Shown here: piece by piece, positions 21,636 to 33,500 of the stretch | Position numbering within the stretch: the stretch's first letter is position 1 | Layout: each line of letters opens with the position of its first letter | Assembly (NCBI GenBank): GCA_022457155.1 | Contig: JAJGOT010000217.1 | Coordinates: 1,245,001-1,309,000 of the forward strand | DNA: 64,000 nt | Source: Cladopsammia gracilis | Lineage: Eukaryota; Cnidaria; Anthozoa; Scleractinia; Dendrophylliidae | Reading direction: 5' to 3' | Program-made: the position numbers and the translations under genes | Notes under the pieces: generated by a model | The model's database searches: none | The model's input: the letters and a program-made list of their open reading frames with translations, nothing else | What the model was told of the DNA's origin: nothing

Positions 21636-23228
21636 CTAACTTGTTATCGTTCTACTTTTTAGGGTAAACATTTTCATAAATTCTCTGTTAATATCTCTCT
21701 TAATAAAAACGTAGGGAAAAGGGTTAGCCGCCGAATTGGCAATCAACATGAGCTTTCTTAAATAATGAAATTCGGCAGTCAGTTCACAGACGTTAAAATA
21801 AAACAAATTGACCCAACTACCTCCATCATGTACAACAAAATGAATAGTCCAACTACCACTGTGATGACATGCAGATGGAGAAAACTGCGCTCTGTTTTTC
21901 TCCGAGGTGGGGCTGGTTATATCGTACTGACTTGTGCAACGACAGACGCTGTTTGCCGGTAGTGCCGTCTCGATGTTACCAAAATTCGTCCTGTTGCACA
22001 TAGCAGAAACAGCAAGGCAATATTTAAAACAGGACACCATAGATGACTTGAAAAAGGAGTTGAGTGCTTTGTCTTGCGCCAGTGAAGTGAATGTATAAGT
22101 TAGAAGGTAAATAAAGTAGAAGAGGCAGTCCCCAAGCGCATGCAATAAGGAGCAAAAAACGGTTTCAAATCATAAGTCTAAGGCCCGGTTCGAACTTTAC
22201 ATGTGCCGAACCTAATACCTATTTAGGTCGACCCAAACTATTAAGTTCGACTGTTGATTCAGACGGTCGAACTTTACATGTGCCGAACCTAATTCGTGGC
22301 GAAAAGAAATATCATCCTTACTGCTTGAAATTGGAAAATAAACCGAAAAAAGTAAAATTCACCAAGCCTGGAAATTCTTGTTTTGATTTTAGTGTGCTTT
22401 GTGTTTTGCCTGATGGAGAGGAGGAGACAGCTGAGGAGATCGTGATCGTGATATTTGGACAAAATAAAGTAACGCCATAATTTTTAAAATACATTAAGAT
22501 TTCTTTATGGCTATAAAGAAAAGCAACTTTTTAGAATACCGATTTCAGCTGCCCTTTTTCAGTGTAAAAATCTACAACGTGAATGCTGGTAACCGTCGTC
22601 ACGCTTCTGTGAGTTCTGTCTTTAAAGGCGCGAAAACCCACTAAATAGCCAATTAGAAGCGCGGTTATATTGAAAAAATACGTAATTTAATTTAACATAA
22701 TTTATGCATTAGGTTAGACACATGTGAAGTACGACGTATGAATCGAAGTCGATTTCGACAAGCTCAGTCGAATAGAACGGCAGAGTCGACCCAAATACAA
22801 AGTGCCGTTCCTAATTGATTCATACGTCGAACTTTTATTTACATGTGCCGAACCTAATTATTAGGTTCGGCACATGTAAAGTTCGACGTTTGAACCGGGC
22901 CTAACATATTTAAATGGCGCCACAATAGCAATATACCGCTGCAGCCATTCCACAAAGATTCGCGATTGAGATAACTGCAACGTATCGTTGCCATGCCACA
23001 ATTCAACGAAACTGGTCATCACAGACAAAAACCATCTCACAGAAGTACGCGACGGGAAAGTAACATACAGCAAACAAGAAATCGGCCACTGCGAGCGACA
23101 GCACAATTAAAATAATTTGCGGGTGTCTGAAGATGTTTTATAGTCAAAATGAGGTTAATGACAAAACCATTTCCAATGGTAGCTGTAGCAGTTAAAATCC
23201 ACCCGATAGTTAAGTAGCTAGGGCTCAT
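21636..23228 (-). pseudogene. Class A GPCR pseudogene split by a MITE
   Basis: Reading leftwards from an ATG at 23228, helix 1 (IGWILTATATIGNGFVI) is clear. A frameshift follows, and helix 2 (VLSLAVADFLFAVCYFPVAY) continues in another frame, then an in-frame stop. A DRY-region remnant, QRYIAIVAPFKYV, ends at the MITE that occupies 22182-22901. Beyond the MITE, decayed helix 5-6 sequence with stops leads to an intact helix 7/8 in the lower frame (ANSAANPFPYVFIKRDINRE, stop at 21636). The family matches the receptor at 3876-4760. With several frameshifts, stops and a 720-bp insertion it cannot encode a receptor. Confidence 0.85.
22182..22901. mobile_element. Harbinger-like MITE, 720 bp, inside the GPCR pseudogene
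   Basis: The ends GGCCCGGTTCGAAC and GTTTGAACCGGGCC are inverted and flanked by TAA at 22179-22181 and 22902-22904. The subterminal motif ACATGTGCCGAACCTAAT is repeated several times in both orientations. An internal 66-codon frame (22280-22480, with a KPKKVKFTKPGNSCFDFSV segment) is open but unassigned; it could be captured or degraded coding sequence. The same terminal sequence marks the element at 9272-11583. Confidence 0.85.
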
Positions 23229-23528
23229 CTTAACAAAAACGTTAAAAACTGGCCGAGGATGTTCGAAGAAAAACTAAACCACCACTTCAGTAGTCGGCTG
23301 ACGGATTATCGGCAAGAGGATCCATAACCCGGTTTAGCAACATGCAACGCTGTTCATGATCAGAAACAATACGTATTTCAGTTCTCGAGTATTTTTAAAC
23401 TGAGCTGTCCTTCTTATTTACTCTGTAGGCGAGAGTCAGTCTCGAGCGGTTTAAAAACAAGGAAAGATTAATTATTTATTTCAACTCTCCTGGAAAACAG
23501 CTTATATAAACATTGATGCTTTCACTGA

Positions 23529-24183
23529 GGCCCCGTCCACACTAATCCGTTTTCAAACGAAAACGGAGCTGTTTTGCTCTGGATACGGCTATCGTCCACA
23601 CTACAACGCCGAAAACGATCACTGAAAACGGAGCGATTCGAAAACGCTCTCCAGAGTGGAGCGATTTGAAAACGATGCTTTTTGAAAACGCTGTTTTCTG
23701 GTGTGGACGGAGAAAACGATGCTATCTGAAAACGGTTACGTCATCAAAATAGCCAGACCACTCGACCGTGAAACATATCCAAGAAGTCTACACTCTCGGT
23801 GCTTTTCTGCACTTTGTATTCGTTTGTGACTTTCAGAAGTAGCTCGACTCCATCATCAGTCCATGTGAAACAGTCTGTTTTAGGTTTTGGTTGCTTTCCA
23901 GCTGTTCTTGGCATCGTTTAGAAGGAAAATATCGAAGAATTCTAAACCAAAACAACACTCAACAACAAAGAATCAAGAATGGCGCCAATTTCGCGGGCCG
24001 ATATATTGAAATGCGCACTTAGCATGCGCACTTAGGGTATCAAAGCGTTTTCAAAACAATACGACGTTGTAACGTGGACGGGCGAAAACGATACGAAAAC
24101 GATAAGTGTGGACGCAAATCTTTTTGAAAACGGAGCAAAACAGCTCCGTTTTCGTTTGAAAACGGATTAGTGTGGACGGGGCC
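23529..24183. mobile_element. TIR element with GGCCCCGTCCACAC ends, 655 bp
   Basis: The TIRs GGCCCCGTCCACACTAATCC... extend about 45 bp and are near-perfect. Flanking TGA repeats at 23526-23528 and 24184-24186 are a 3-bp target duplication. GAAAACG motifs are repeated through the subterminal parts. It holds a short minus-strand ORF that resembles the start and a later part of a Myb/SANT-type protein. Ends, target size and ORF fit a PIF/Harbinger deletion derivative. Confidence 0.85.
23744..23914 (-). pseudogene. Myb/SANT-like ORF remnant inside the TIR element
   Basis: This 56-codon frame starts MPRTAGKQPKPKTDCF, then has TWTDDGVELLLKVTNEYKV, which fits the first helix of a Myb/SANT-like domain with its conserved Trp. 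It ends FHGRVVWLF. Harbinger transposons carry a second ORF for a Myb-like DNA-binding protein that works with the DDE transposase. Here the frame is far shorter than that protein, so the middle has apparently been deleted and the ends joined. It could be expressed as a small peptide, but activity is unlikely. Confidence 0.55.
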
Positions 24184-25046
24184 TGAGTGTTGGCCAACAG
24201 TTTCACAGCATATATTTGATACATGGTGCAGGCAACATCAATAAAAAAAATTACTTATTTGATGCCATGAAATCTTTCTAAATTTGGTTCCCAAAAAATC
24301 GTAATCGTAATCGTATTATTGTAGCCACAAGGCCAAATGGATAGTCGGATTCACTTATTTCCCGTATTTAGTGAAAACGAGGTTTACTAAATAAAGATTT
24401 ATCGACTGGCCCAATCTGTAGGGAGATACTGGTTTGAAAATAAATAACCTGTGTATTGTATTTTGGAACTAATTTACTTCCTTTCTTCTTTTTCTTATTC
24501 AGTTATAAGAAGACAAAATTATTTTTCTGTTAATATTTGCAATAATCTATAAGTTAATTTACATACAATTTCAATAAGTTAACCTTTTCACCGCGAATTA
24601 CAAACGTGTAAAATATAAAAAAAATCCCAAATTTCAGTTTTGTAAAGCATCACAAAACTAATAGACGAATTCGGCTAACGCATTGATGTACCCAATTCAA
24701 ACCTTTACGGATTAGATCTTTTTGTTCGTTATATTTCCATATCAATGAAGCAACGACATGGAAATAATATGGAAATATTGTGGACAAAGGATCTTATTCC
24801 TAGAAGGTTTGAATTGGGTACAACAATGCCTAGCCGAATTTGTCTATGGCACCACAGAAAAGTACTGCTAGTTAAATTTCATTTGAATATCGCAACTTAG
24901 TTATTACCCCACAGAGCCATATTGAACCATAGTGAATCGCATTGCTTAAAGCCAAGTTTGACACTGGCAACAAAAGGGTTGAAAGAAAAAGCTCATAGAT
25001 AAAGCACGTCAACTGGATTGACAGGTACTTCTTTCTTGTCTCCTTC
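24184..25046. other. Intergenic with fold-back MITE at about 24661-24847
   Basis: ATAGACGAATTCGGCTA with GTACCCAATTCAAACC at the left pairs with GGTTTGAATTGGGTAC and TAGCCGAATTTGTCTAT at the right. Otherwise no feature; the final stretch is the 3' flank of the receptor pseudogene. Confidence 0.7.
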
Positions 25047-25895
25047 TCATTTCCGACATAACAGCACCTCGCACTCTCTTTTAATGTCACTTTTTAAGAA
25101 ATCGTAAGCATAAGGGTTAACTAACGAGTTTACAATTAGTAAAATCCCAAGAAGGTCTTGCACCGGCCTTGGGGGATCACATACTACAAGACCAAAGCAA
25201 AATGACAACGAAATATTCACAGCATAGCAAACAATAAAAACAAAAACGACAGCACATATCATTTGAACAGATGATATCTCTCTCTTTCTTGGCAGTTGAC
25301 AACCTGTTTGTTCCCTCCATTTGTTGTAAAGTAATTGAGAAACTTGAATGGCGGCCTGTCGCTGATGCTTCCGCCTAATCATCAACATGCGAACAGTGGT
25401 AATGACTAACAATAGAGCTGGAGCTACTTCCATGGCTAAAATTCGTGTTATTTCAAAAACTCTTCGCGTGGTTTTGGATGAAGAACTTTCTACAAAGTAT
25501 TCAATTGCGGCAAGGGCTGCCGAAGATAACCACATCGAGCAAATAGTAGCCAAAGCGCGTCGCGAGGTCATCAATACAACGTATCTTAACGGAAAAGCAA
25601 TGGCAATATATCGATCTATAGTCATAGCGACTAAATTTGTTACAGAAGCATACATAAAAATGGATGCCACCATAATCCGTTGCTCTCGATTGCAATGGAA
25701 GAATCTGTTACAGAAAAACGATGCTGGAAAGTAGCATAATACGAAAAATAAGTCTGCCACTGCCAGAGAGAGAACAAACTAGTTAGGCAAGGTGAAGAGT
25801 CGGCGCCTTGAAATGATCAGGAAGATTGTGAAGCCATTTCCAATCAGAGATAGGGCGCTAAAAACACCCCCAACAATCCAGAACCACAATGCCAT
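25047..25895 (-). pseudogene. Class A GPCR with a single in-frame TAG
   Basis: From the ATG at 25893-25895 the frame gives helix 1 (WIVGGVFSALSLIGNGFTIF) and then a stop at codon 39 (TAG, 25779-25781). It resumes at once as FVLSLAVADLFFVLCYFP and stays open to 25047, for 283 codons in all. Helix 3 ends TIDRYIAIAFPLRY, helix 6 is VFVFIVCYAVNISLSF, and helix 7 has VNPYAYDFLKSDIKRE. In relatives the residue just before FVLSLAVAD is often Trp, so TGG to TAG is the likely change. Apart from this stop the receptor is complete and of normal length. It is either a very young pseudogene, a polymorphic null, or a sequencing error. Confidence 0.85.
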
Positions 25896-27439
25896 GGAAA
25901 ATACTTCCTATGTCTCAGATGTTGTCAGAACACTGCAGTGCTTAAGGCTTCACCCTGGATTTTATAAGATGTTTCATCTTGGCGCTTTACATACTGTTTG
26001 CATTGTTACTCGAAGTTGCGAAATAACATAATTAACTCTTCCTATGACAGTTGCTTTTTAAATATCGAGTTTCTCTTATTTAGAGTATTTTATCGGAGGC
26101 AATCTGAAGTAGCCACGTCAGCGAGATCAGAAAGTACATTTGTAATTATAATTTTAAGAGATTATCTCTCTAAAAACCGACTGATGATTTCATGTTAGTG
26201 CTGTTAAGCGATGTTAGGAAAAAAGGTAGTTCTCAAGATCGCAAAAGAGAAAGTAAACAAAACTTTCAAAGTTTACAAACATAACATCAAGCTACTTTTT
26301 GACATTATCGTTAAGTTTATTTCACAAAACCAGTGTTAGTCTCTCGATCAATTTAATATCAGTACCCAAATAGTAAGGTTTGAAATGTTATTGCGATTTA
26401 TTTTAATTCAAACATACAGAATGTTTTTATTCTTGCAAAATATATATGCCATATACCATATTTTAAGATGCCTATGTGTGATTTTCAATGCAAAATCTTA
26501 AACGCGCTAAATTTCACTTTTACTGATTTCTAAGTTTCTTGTTTATCGTCGTCATTGTAATATCGATTTTACCAGAAAATATATCTTGCCAAACTTCAAT
26601 TCAAAACCAGTTAGTGGTGAAAATTTCACGTTGATCTGACTTGGAGAAGGCCGCTTAAAAGCCGATTGAAAAATGTTGGTATGGTCTCCAGAAAACTGTA
26701 TCGAACCACCTTAAGCGTACGATCGACGCATAAAACAAACGCAGCATTAATTCATTTCAGACGAATAACGTTCGCATTTATTTTGACGCATAATACATCT
26801 AAGATGAATTCTACGTTTTCCAAGATAAATTCGGCCTTGTCATGTCGACTATGCTATTCTTTAATCCAGATGATTCTCCTTCATTGATTCTCCTTTTCAT
26901 TTTCTATTTAGACCCGTTATTTTTTATTCCTTAAACATCATTATGCTTCCAGACTCGAGACAGACAGACAGCAGATCTCGAACCAGCGATCTTCATAGAG
27001 AAAGTCCCATTTGCAAGCTATTTGTATCAACTTCTGATCGTTTCTAATTTCTTCCCAGTTAGGTGTAAGCTTTTTTGATAGTTCTATCCTTTGCTGTCTT
27101 CCAAATCCAGTTTTGCACTACGCGCATTTTTTTGTCAGCTAGCTCAGTTAGTTACTCCTTTTTTCTATGTACCGTTAAGGACAATGCAATAAAATTGCAC
27201 GCTACCCAAAAGAAATGGCTCACCACACAAAGAGCGAGACACATACGTAGATAGCGGAGTTAGAAAAAAGACGTTCCAGACTGTCCATAATGAAATCAAG
27301 TACTTAAAGGAAGATTTCCATGACAGCATAACCATGTAGAACATGTTCTTAAACAAGACATAGACTACACGTGGGAATACGCCGTAGAGAATGAACACTA
27401 TTTTCCAAAAAAACAACACTTCGAATCATTCAGGTCTGG
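25896..27439. other. Intergenic, no feature recognised
   Basis: Sequence between the receptor pseudogene and the LINE remnant. Short open frames show no family motif. Confidence 0.5.
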
Positions 27440-28880
27440 AGAAAAAAGATGATGAAAACCTTGAGTTCAAATTTATTGATGCAATAGTTAGCAACCTCGG
27501 TGAGACAAATGATCTCGCCATTCGACTAAAAGATTAGAAAACGAAGAAGTAAAAGAAAGAAAGATGACCCAAGGGTCAAAGAGTTAAAAAAAAAAACTCT
27601 GGAAGGAGTTAGACGACTTAGAATGGCGAGAGAGGGTAATGGTGACTAAATTGCGATACTAACATAAGCAATTTTTTTTACATCAGCAACATGGCATCAT
27701 TAAAAATAATTGGTCGCGAAGAGAATAACTGGTAAAAGTAATATTGAAAAGTTAAAAAAAAATGAAATGACTAGGGTGACCTCAAGGATATGAGTGATCC
27801 CGAAGTTACATTTAATTTCTTTGAGAACGTATGCTTTTACAAAATTGTACAATACATCTACAGTGTATTCCTGAAAAAAGGTATTCTGCCAAAACGACAG
27901 AAAGCCATGGATAACTCAGAGTTTTTAAACTAAAAATAAAATAAAAATAAAATAATTAGAATAGAATCATCTTGTATAAAAAACGAATTGTATAAAATAT
28001 ATTTGAGAAAACCATTAGTGAGGAGTTAACGGAAAAATAAATAGAACAATTTAAAAAGGACTTTAAAAAAGCATATTTTGAAAATTGAAAGGGCAATATG
28101 AAATACATTTGGCAACTGATAAACGAAATAACAAACATAACGAAACAATTAGTAAAGGAGAAGGATTTTAAAGTTGATAGCAAAAAAGAAGCGATAAAAA
28201 TGAAATTGTCAACATATTGAATCATTACGTTGTTAATGTGGGTCCAAACCTTGCAAAACAAGTGAAGTACGACACAGATAAAACATTTAAATGTTATTTA
28301 AAAGGGCGTTATTTGGAATCCATGATGTTATATCTAACATGTGCATGAGAAGTAGAAAAAATATTTAGAAAAAATTGGATTCTTCAAAAGGCGGTGGGTA
28401 TGACAATATATCGCCAAGAGTAGCGAAACAGAAAGCACTAGAATTAAGTGAACCAGTATCGCATACATAAATTTTACATTTACAACAGGTAAATACCTGA
28501 AAGTTTGAAACCGCAATCATTACTCCAATCTAGAAGGCAAGAGATTCTTAAGAATTTAATAATTATAGATCTCATTATACGCCCATACTTTTCCAAAATA
28601 TCAGAAAAGATTATGTACAAGAGGTTAATAGATCTGTAAACAAAACAAAAACCCTTACTGAGAACCAAATGAATATGGTTTCAGAAAAATATACTCGACA
28701 AATCTAGCATTTATAGAACTTGTAGACAAAATATCTAAAACGTCAGATCAGAGAGAATTTGTTATTGCGATTTTTCATGATCTATCTGAGGATTGTGAGA
28801 TTTTTAATCATAATATGTTACTTCAGAAGGAAGTGGTTTAAAAACGTATACTATCTACGTAAAATATGACAACGATTTTA
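27440..28880 (+). pseudogene. Decayed LINE reverse-transcriptase ORF
   Basis: Segments in changing frames give, in order, WQLINEITNITKQ, VVNVGPNLAKQVKYD, GGGYDNISPRVAKQ, ESLKTAIITPI, LTENQ, FIELVDKISKTSDQREFVIA and IFHDLSED...NHNMLL. They correspond to the endonuclease-RT linker and to RT regions up to the F-x-DLSKAFDT-type motif A of CR1/L2/Jockey-like LINEs. The motif A aspartates are eroded and many stops and frameshifts are present. The 3' end of a LINE ORF on the same strand at 29985-30190 may belong to the same insertion. Confidence 0.7.
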
Positions 28881-29055
28881 TTATCCCGTTGTTTATTTAG
28901 TTTACCGTGCCAAGAAGACAGAAAACACAGCGCAATTAAGAAATACACCTCTCACTTAAGATTAACATGACTACCTTGTAAGACTAAACTAACGATTTAA
29001 CAACATAAACTTCAAAATTCGAGGTCTTCATCAAAAGGACGATATTTGATAAATT

Positions 29056-29334
29056 ATACAGTTGTTTCGAGAAAGGTTGTCGGAAAAAAGCGCAAAAGTG
29101 CACGCGACAATCCCAAAAAATAATTTGAAATATGATGAATGAATTTTAATAAGTCAAATAAATACATGAAACCCGCAATGCTTCGTCCGTACAGGGACGA
29201 TCTTGGATAGTGGGTCATTGGGATAAATGAGTTTTTACGATATAGCATGAATGACTACCCACAATACCTTTCTGGATTGTCGCGTGCACTTTTACGCTTT
29301 TTTCCCTACAACCTTTCTCGAAACAGCTGTATAT
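29056..29334. repeat. Inverted repeat pair
   Basis: GTTTCGAGAAAGGTTGTCGG...GTGCACGCGACAATCC at 29061-29115 is matched in inverted orientation at about 29270-29330 (CTACAACCTTTCTCGAAAC). It looks like a MITE or fold-back inserted in the LINE region. Confidence 0.6.
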
Positions 29335-29453
29335 AAAAATGTACATCGGTCTCCTGACCTCGGCGTGCAAAGGATTCTAGACAAAAGTGGGCCTACAAAC
29401 AACGTACGGTTAATTTTGAAAACATTTTTTTAAAAAAAATATAATGTATCTTA

Positions 29454-29741
29454 CTGCGCCTTTCAATAACATGCGGAATTTTAAATTCAAATCTCCACCA
29501 ACAGTTGCGTTATTCCCTGCCGTCAATCATAATTAATACGAAAGCCAACGGACCATGTAAAAATGAAACAAACAAAATGGATCGAAATCTACCAATCATA
29601 ATGCACGGACGTGACCTTTCGACCTCATTGAAGTGAAGATCTGTTTCCTGAGAGGTAAGCTAAGATGATTGACGGCAGTGTAAAACGCAACTGTTGGTGG
29701 AAATTTGAATTTCAAATTCCGCATGTTATTGAAAGGCGCAG
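29454..29741. mobile_element. TA-flanked MITE, 288 bp, with an empty site in the paralogous segment
   Basis: The TIR CTGCGCCTTTCAATAACATG and its complement lie at the ends, flanked by TA. The duplicated segment at 55545-55560 reads GTATCTTAACTATGG, exactly the joined flanks with one TA. This fixes the borders and the 2-bp target duplication (Tc1/mariner-like). Confidence 0.88.
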
Positions 29742-29984
29742 TAACTATGGTAATATCGTATGAGGAAATACATACTTGACAAGATTACCATCAGTAAGGA
29801 AAATGCGTATAAAAAGGTCGTAAGGATAATCTCATTTTCTGAATATACAGATCATACCAGCCCACATTTTAAAGAGTGATCAATATTACCTGACTAGCTA
29901 GATGACATAAACAATGAAGCCATTGCCTTGTTTATGTTTCGTTTCTTTATTAATATTTTGCCACACTGTTTTTTAATTATTTTT

Positions 29985-30190
29985 TTTGTCGACTAAATAG
30001 AGAAGTCCATTATAATAATACAAGATCATCTTCAAATATACACAAACCCCAATTACGCACCAATTATATGAAAAACTCAGTAAAATACAAACTAGGCAAT
30101 ATTATATGGAATGACTTGCCAAAATCTATAAAAGAAATTAAAACTTTTCAATTATTCAAGAAAAAGCTTAAAAAACATTTTCTCCTCCCA
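29985..30190 (+). pseudogene. LINE 3' ORF end with A/T-rich tail
   Basis: Translates as NNTRSSSNIHKPQL, then GNIIWNDLPKSIKEIKTFQL and FKKKLKKHFLLPNK, the classic C-terminus of CR1/L2-type LINE ORF2. It is followed by AAATA/AAT repeats to 30236. It lies 0.4 kb downstream of the ABCC4-like stop and was copied with it. Confidence 0.7.
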
Positions 30191-30209
30191 AATAAAATAA
30201 AATAAAATA

Positions 30210-30241
<32 letters not shown>

Positions 30242-30386
30242 TAACACTATTAAAATTGTTATACATCACATAATAAAAGTAAAATTGGCACAACATACAT
30301 AAAAAATGATACAACATTCCTAATAAATACAGCTTTAGATATGCCATGTTCATGTAAAGCATTTGAAAAAACGGCAAATAAACGAT

Positions 30387-30421
30387 TGATTGCTTGATTG
30401 ATTGATTGATTGATTGATTAA
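30387..30421. repeat. (GATT)n microsatellite
   Basis: A GATT run that is also present, longer, at 58150-58215 in the paralogous segment. Confidence 0.9.
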
Positions 30422-30552
30422 TTGAATGTCTCAGTTTGATGGCGAACCAAGTATCTGAACAAAACAGACCCCAAACAGTTTCTTAAGGTCAGTCTCAAAA
30501 GATAACGGTGGTGGTGAAGCTTCTCGGTTACATACTAATTTTCGGGTTGTGT

Positions 30553-33500
30553 TTACTGGTTAGCAGACGAAACCAATTGAGCAAAGATACTATCTTTTTG
30601 ATTAATCAATATTGTTGGTTTGTCAAACTCTACTAAACGACCCTTGTCTAAAACAAGAATTTTATCATAATGCATGACATTGGTCATGCGATGGGCAATG
30701 GTCAACACGGTGCAGTCCTTTAGTTGGTCCTTGATGGTGTTATACAGCAATCTTTCAGTTTCATAATCAACGTTTGCAGTTGCCTCGTCAAACACGATCA
30801 CCTTCTTCTTATGCAGCATGGCTCTAGCCAAGCACAGCAACTGCCTTTCCCCAACGCTAAAGTTGCTCCCTCGCTCGGTCACATGAGAATGTAACTTGTC
30901 TGGAGTATTCTCTAGCAGCGATTTAATGTGAACCTTCTCGAGTGCGACCCAAATGTCTTGGTCGTCATACTCTTGGAACGGATCTAGATTACTGCGCAGT
31001 GTCCCGGTAAAGAAAATAGGATCTTGTGGGATTGCGGTCAAAGCCTCCCGTGCCTGTTGAATGTTAAGCTCGCTGAGGCAAACTCCACCTAGAAATATCT
31101 TGCCATCGTGTTCAGGCATCCTAAATAATGAAGCGACCAGTGATGACTTGCCTGCTCCAGTTCTCCCTACGATTCCAACTTTTTCACCTGCTTCTATTAC
31201 ACAAGACACATCTTCAAGCGCTTTAGGACCTCCAGGGTAGTAACAGAGAGACACGTTCTGAAACTTCAGTTGTCCCGTTTTGCTCCAGTCTTCAGGTGCA
31301 TAATTGGTCAGATCGTAGCCAGGCTCGGGTTCCAGTTCGGTGTAGTTCAGCACACGTTGTGTTGAAGTCATCCAGTTTTCCATACGAGCAAAGATTGTCA
31401 GTGTCAGAAGAGATTTTGAGACCAGCTGAATGGCGTACGTTATTGATAGACCTGTTCAACCTTAACAGATAAAGCGTAAACAATACATTAACATTTGCTT
31501 ATCTTTCCTAGGAAAATGGCTAATCCAAGTTCCCAACTGACAAGATAAGATAAGACAACTAAACCTCACAAACTGTTGGAGGTTCATTGAATTAGGTTAG
31601 GAACTTTTCCCTTTTGTCATGCTTGAGTATACACATATAACTAGTAATAATAAAACAGGATCGTCTAGGATCCAAATATTCGAAATCAGCCTCCTCCTCC
31701 GCTTCGTTTTTAGTCAAAATGTTAGCCTGGTTTATAATCTCGCGCTGCATAATTATCACTTCATAATCCACAGCAATGAAATTGTTTAAGTGCTATAGAC
31801 TATGACTTTTGGAACAGCGCTAGCTTTCCTGCACTGTCACTTTTACTGATTAAAAAAGGGATATTAGCTATAAGACTAATCATCATTGTAATATAGTACG
31901 ATTATTACAATTATTATAATTTATATGCTTTAGACTTGGCACCGGCATTTACTATGTTTTCCAACCAAGCTTACCAGGATAGCCTGGAAAAATGGCAAAT
32001 CCGAAGTTTCAGGCTTTTTTCCTTTGGCTATTCAGGCTTTTCAGATAAATTTAAGCAAGGCTTGCCATGATTAATAGTCCTGATTTTTCTTTTCTCAGAA
32101 GCCGAGGAAGCCTGGCTCAACACGGGCTGACCAGGCTTACCGAGCTTTTAGACAGTCATTTCTTGCAAGGGTTGTGACTTTAATTTAATTTAAACTCACC
32201 TGCATTGTCATTTAGTAAAATGGAGGTGAAAATAACAATGCCGGAGAAGAAGCCCACAATAAGATGAACTCGAAGGCCGAACCACAATTCCGTCGTGTTA
32301 TATATCATCCACTCCCTGTTGTTGTGATCTTGATGCCTGAATAACAATAAGATACAAAATAAAAAAGCACTTAAGCGTGCTGCTTTTCACATTTAGGGTT
32401 TACAATGTAGGTTGTTGGGTCGTGGGATAATGACGCAAAAACTGTTGTTGTTCAGACCACGAACAGCATTTTTGTGTTGCATGTAACAACGGTTTTCCAG
32501 AAGATATTTTTAAAGTTCGAGTTAATTCAAACGGTTACTATAGACAATTCGCAAAAACTCACTCCCTTATGTTTCAATCAAGATCTTTGAACACGTTTCA
32601 GCGTCTTCTCTTGTCTGAGGCGACAACCAAGATTGTCGTGAATTACAATAACACATGAAGTGAATCCAGTACACCAGATAGTTTAGTACATGATAGCTAT
32701 CTGTATCAAATACGCTCTGTCGGGATTAATACATTTTATCTTGGCTTTCCATCTTTACTAGTCCCTCACACTCCCACCTTATATTTACAATAACTCGCGC
32801 TACATTTTAATAATCGATTACTTGCACACCTGCAAAGAAGTGTAAAGAAATCCCTTTCCTTGTTGAAAGCACGAATAGTTTCAATCCCTTGAATGGTCTC
32901 TACATAGTGAGAGTACACAGGACTGGCTGTAATAAGAGACAGACGTTTGGTTTCTCTTGACGTTCGTAGATAATAACGACATAAAAGACAAATCACCACC
33001 ACAACTGGCACAGCTGGAATTGTGACCCAAATATTCTCAAACGAGACTAGCAGAATTGCAAAGGAAGTGAAAACCAATTTTTGAAGCACTTCCAAAAGAT
33101 CCCGTTGTATTTTTTCATCCAGGCAATCGACGTCACTGGAGAAGCGATTCAGGATGCGGCCAGTGGGACTGGTGTCGAAAAATCTCACTGGGGCTTTGAG
33201 CACTGCATGGAGCATCCTATGTAATTAATTATAATAAGACGGTTAACGGTTGTCTTCAAGAAGACCAAGAACAAGAACAAGAAGAAGGAGAAGAAGAGGA
33301 AAAAACGTAAAGAGATGAAAAGGAGGAGAAAGTAAGCAGCCCAACTGCTGAGGTTCTTCTCAGGCCGACCCACTATTTTCACTTTCTTACTCGAATTCAT
33401 TTGCCATTTTTAACTAGACACGTTCTAGTCGTCTTGTGACAACCACCCATACACACTGACAAACTCCAAAAACCCAATAATAACAACACCCCGCTTAATG

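Larger units (their letters stand above)
29745..32345. repeat. Segmental duplication, proximal copy
   Basis: From CTATGGTAATATCGTATG onward this segment recurs at 55552-61990 in the same orientation. It covers the LINE 3' end, the ABCC4-like 3' flank, exon 7, intron 6 and exon 6. The distal copy is longer because of insertions. Coding identity is high, with scattered substitutions. Confidence 0.9.

Noticed and set aside
24872..25090. 72-codon minus-strand frame at the 3' end of the receptor pseudogene
   Set aside because: It overlaps the receptor stop in another frame and is probably 3' flanking sequence.
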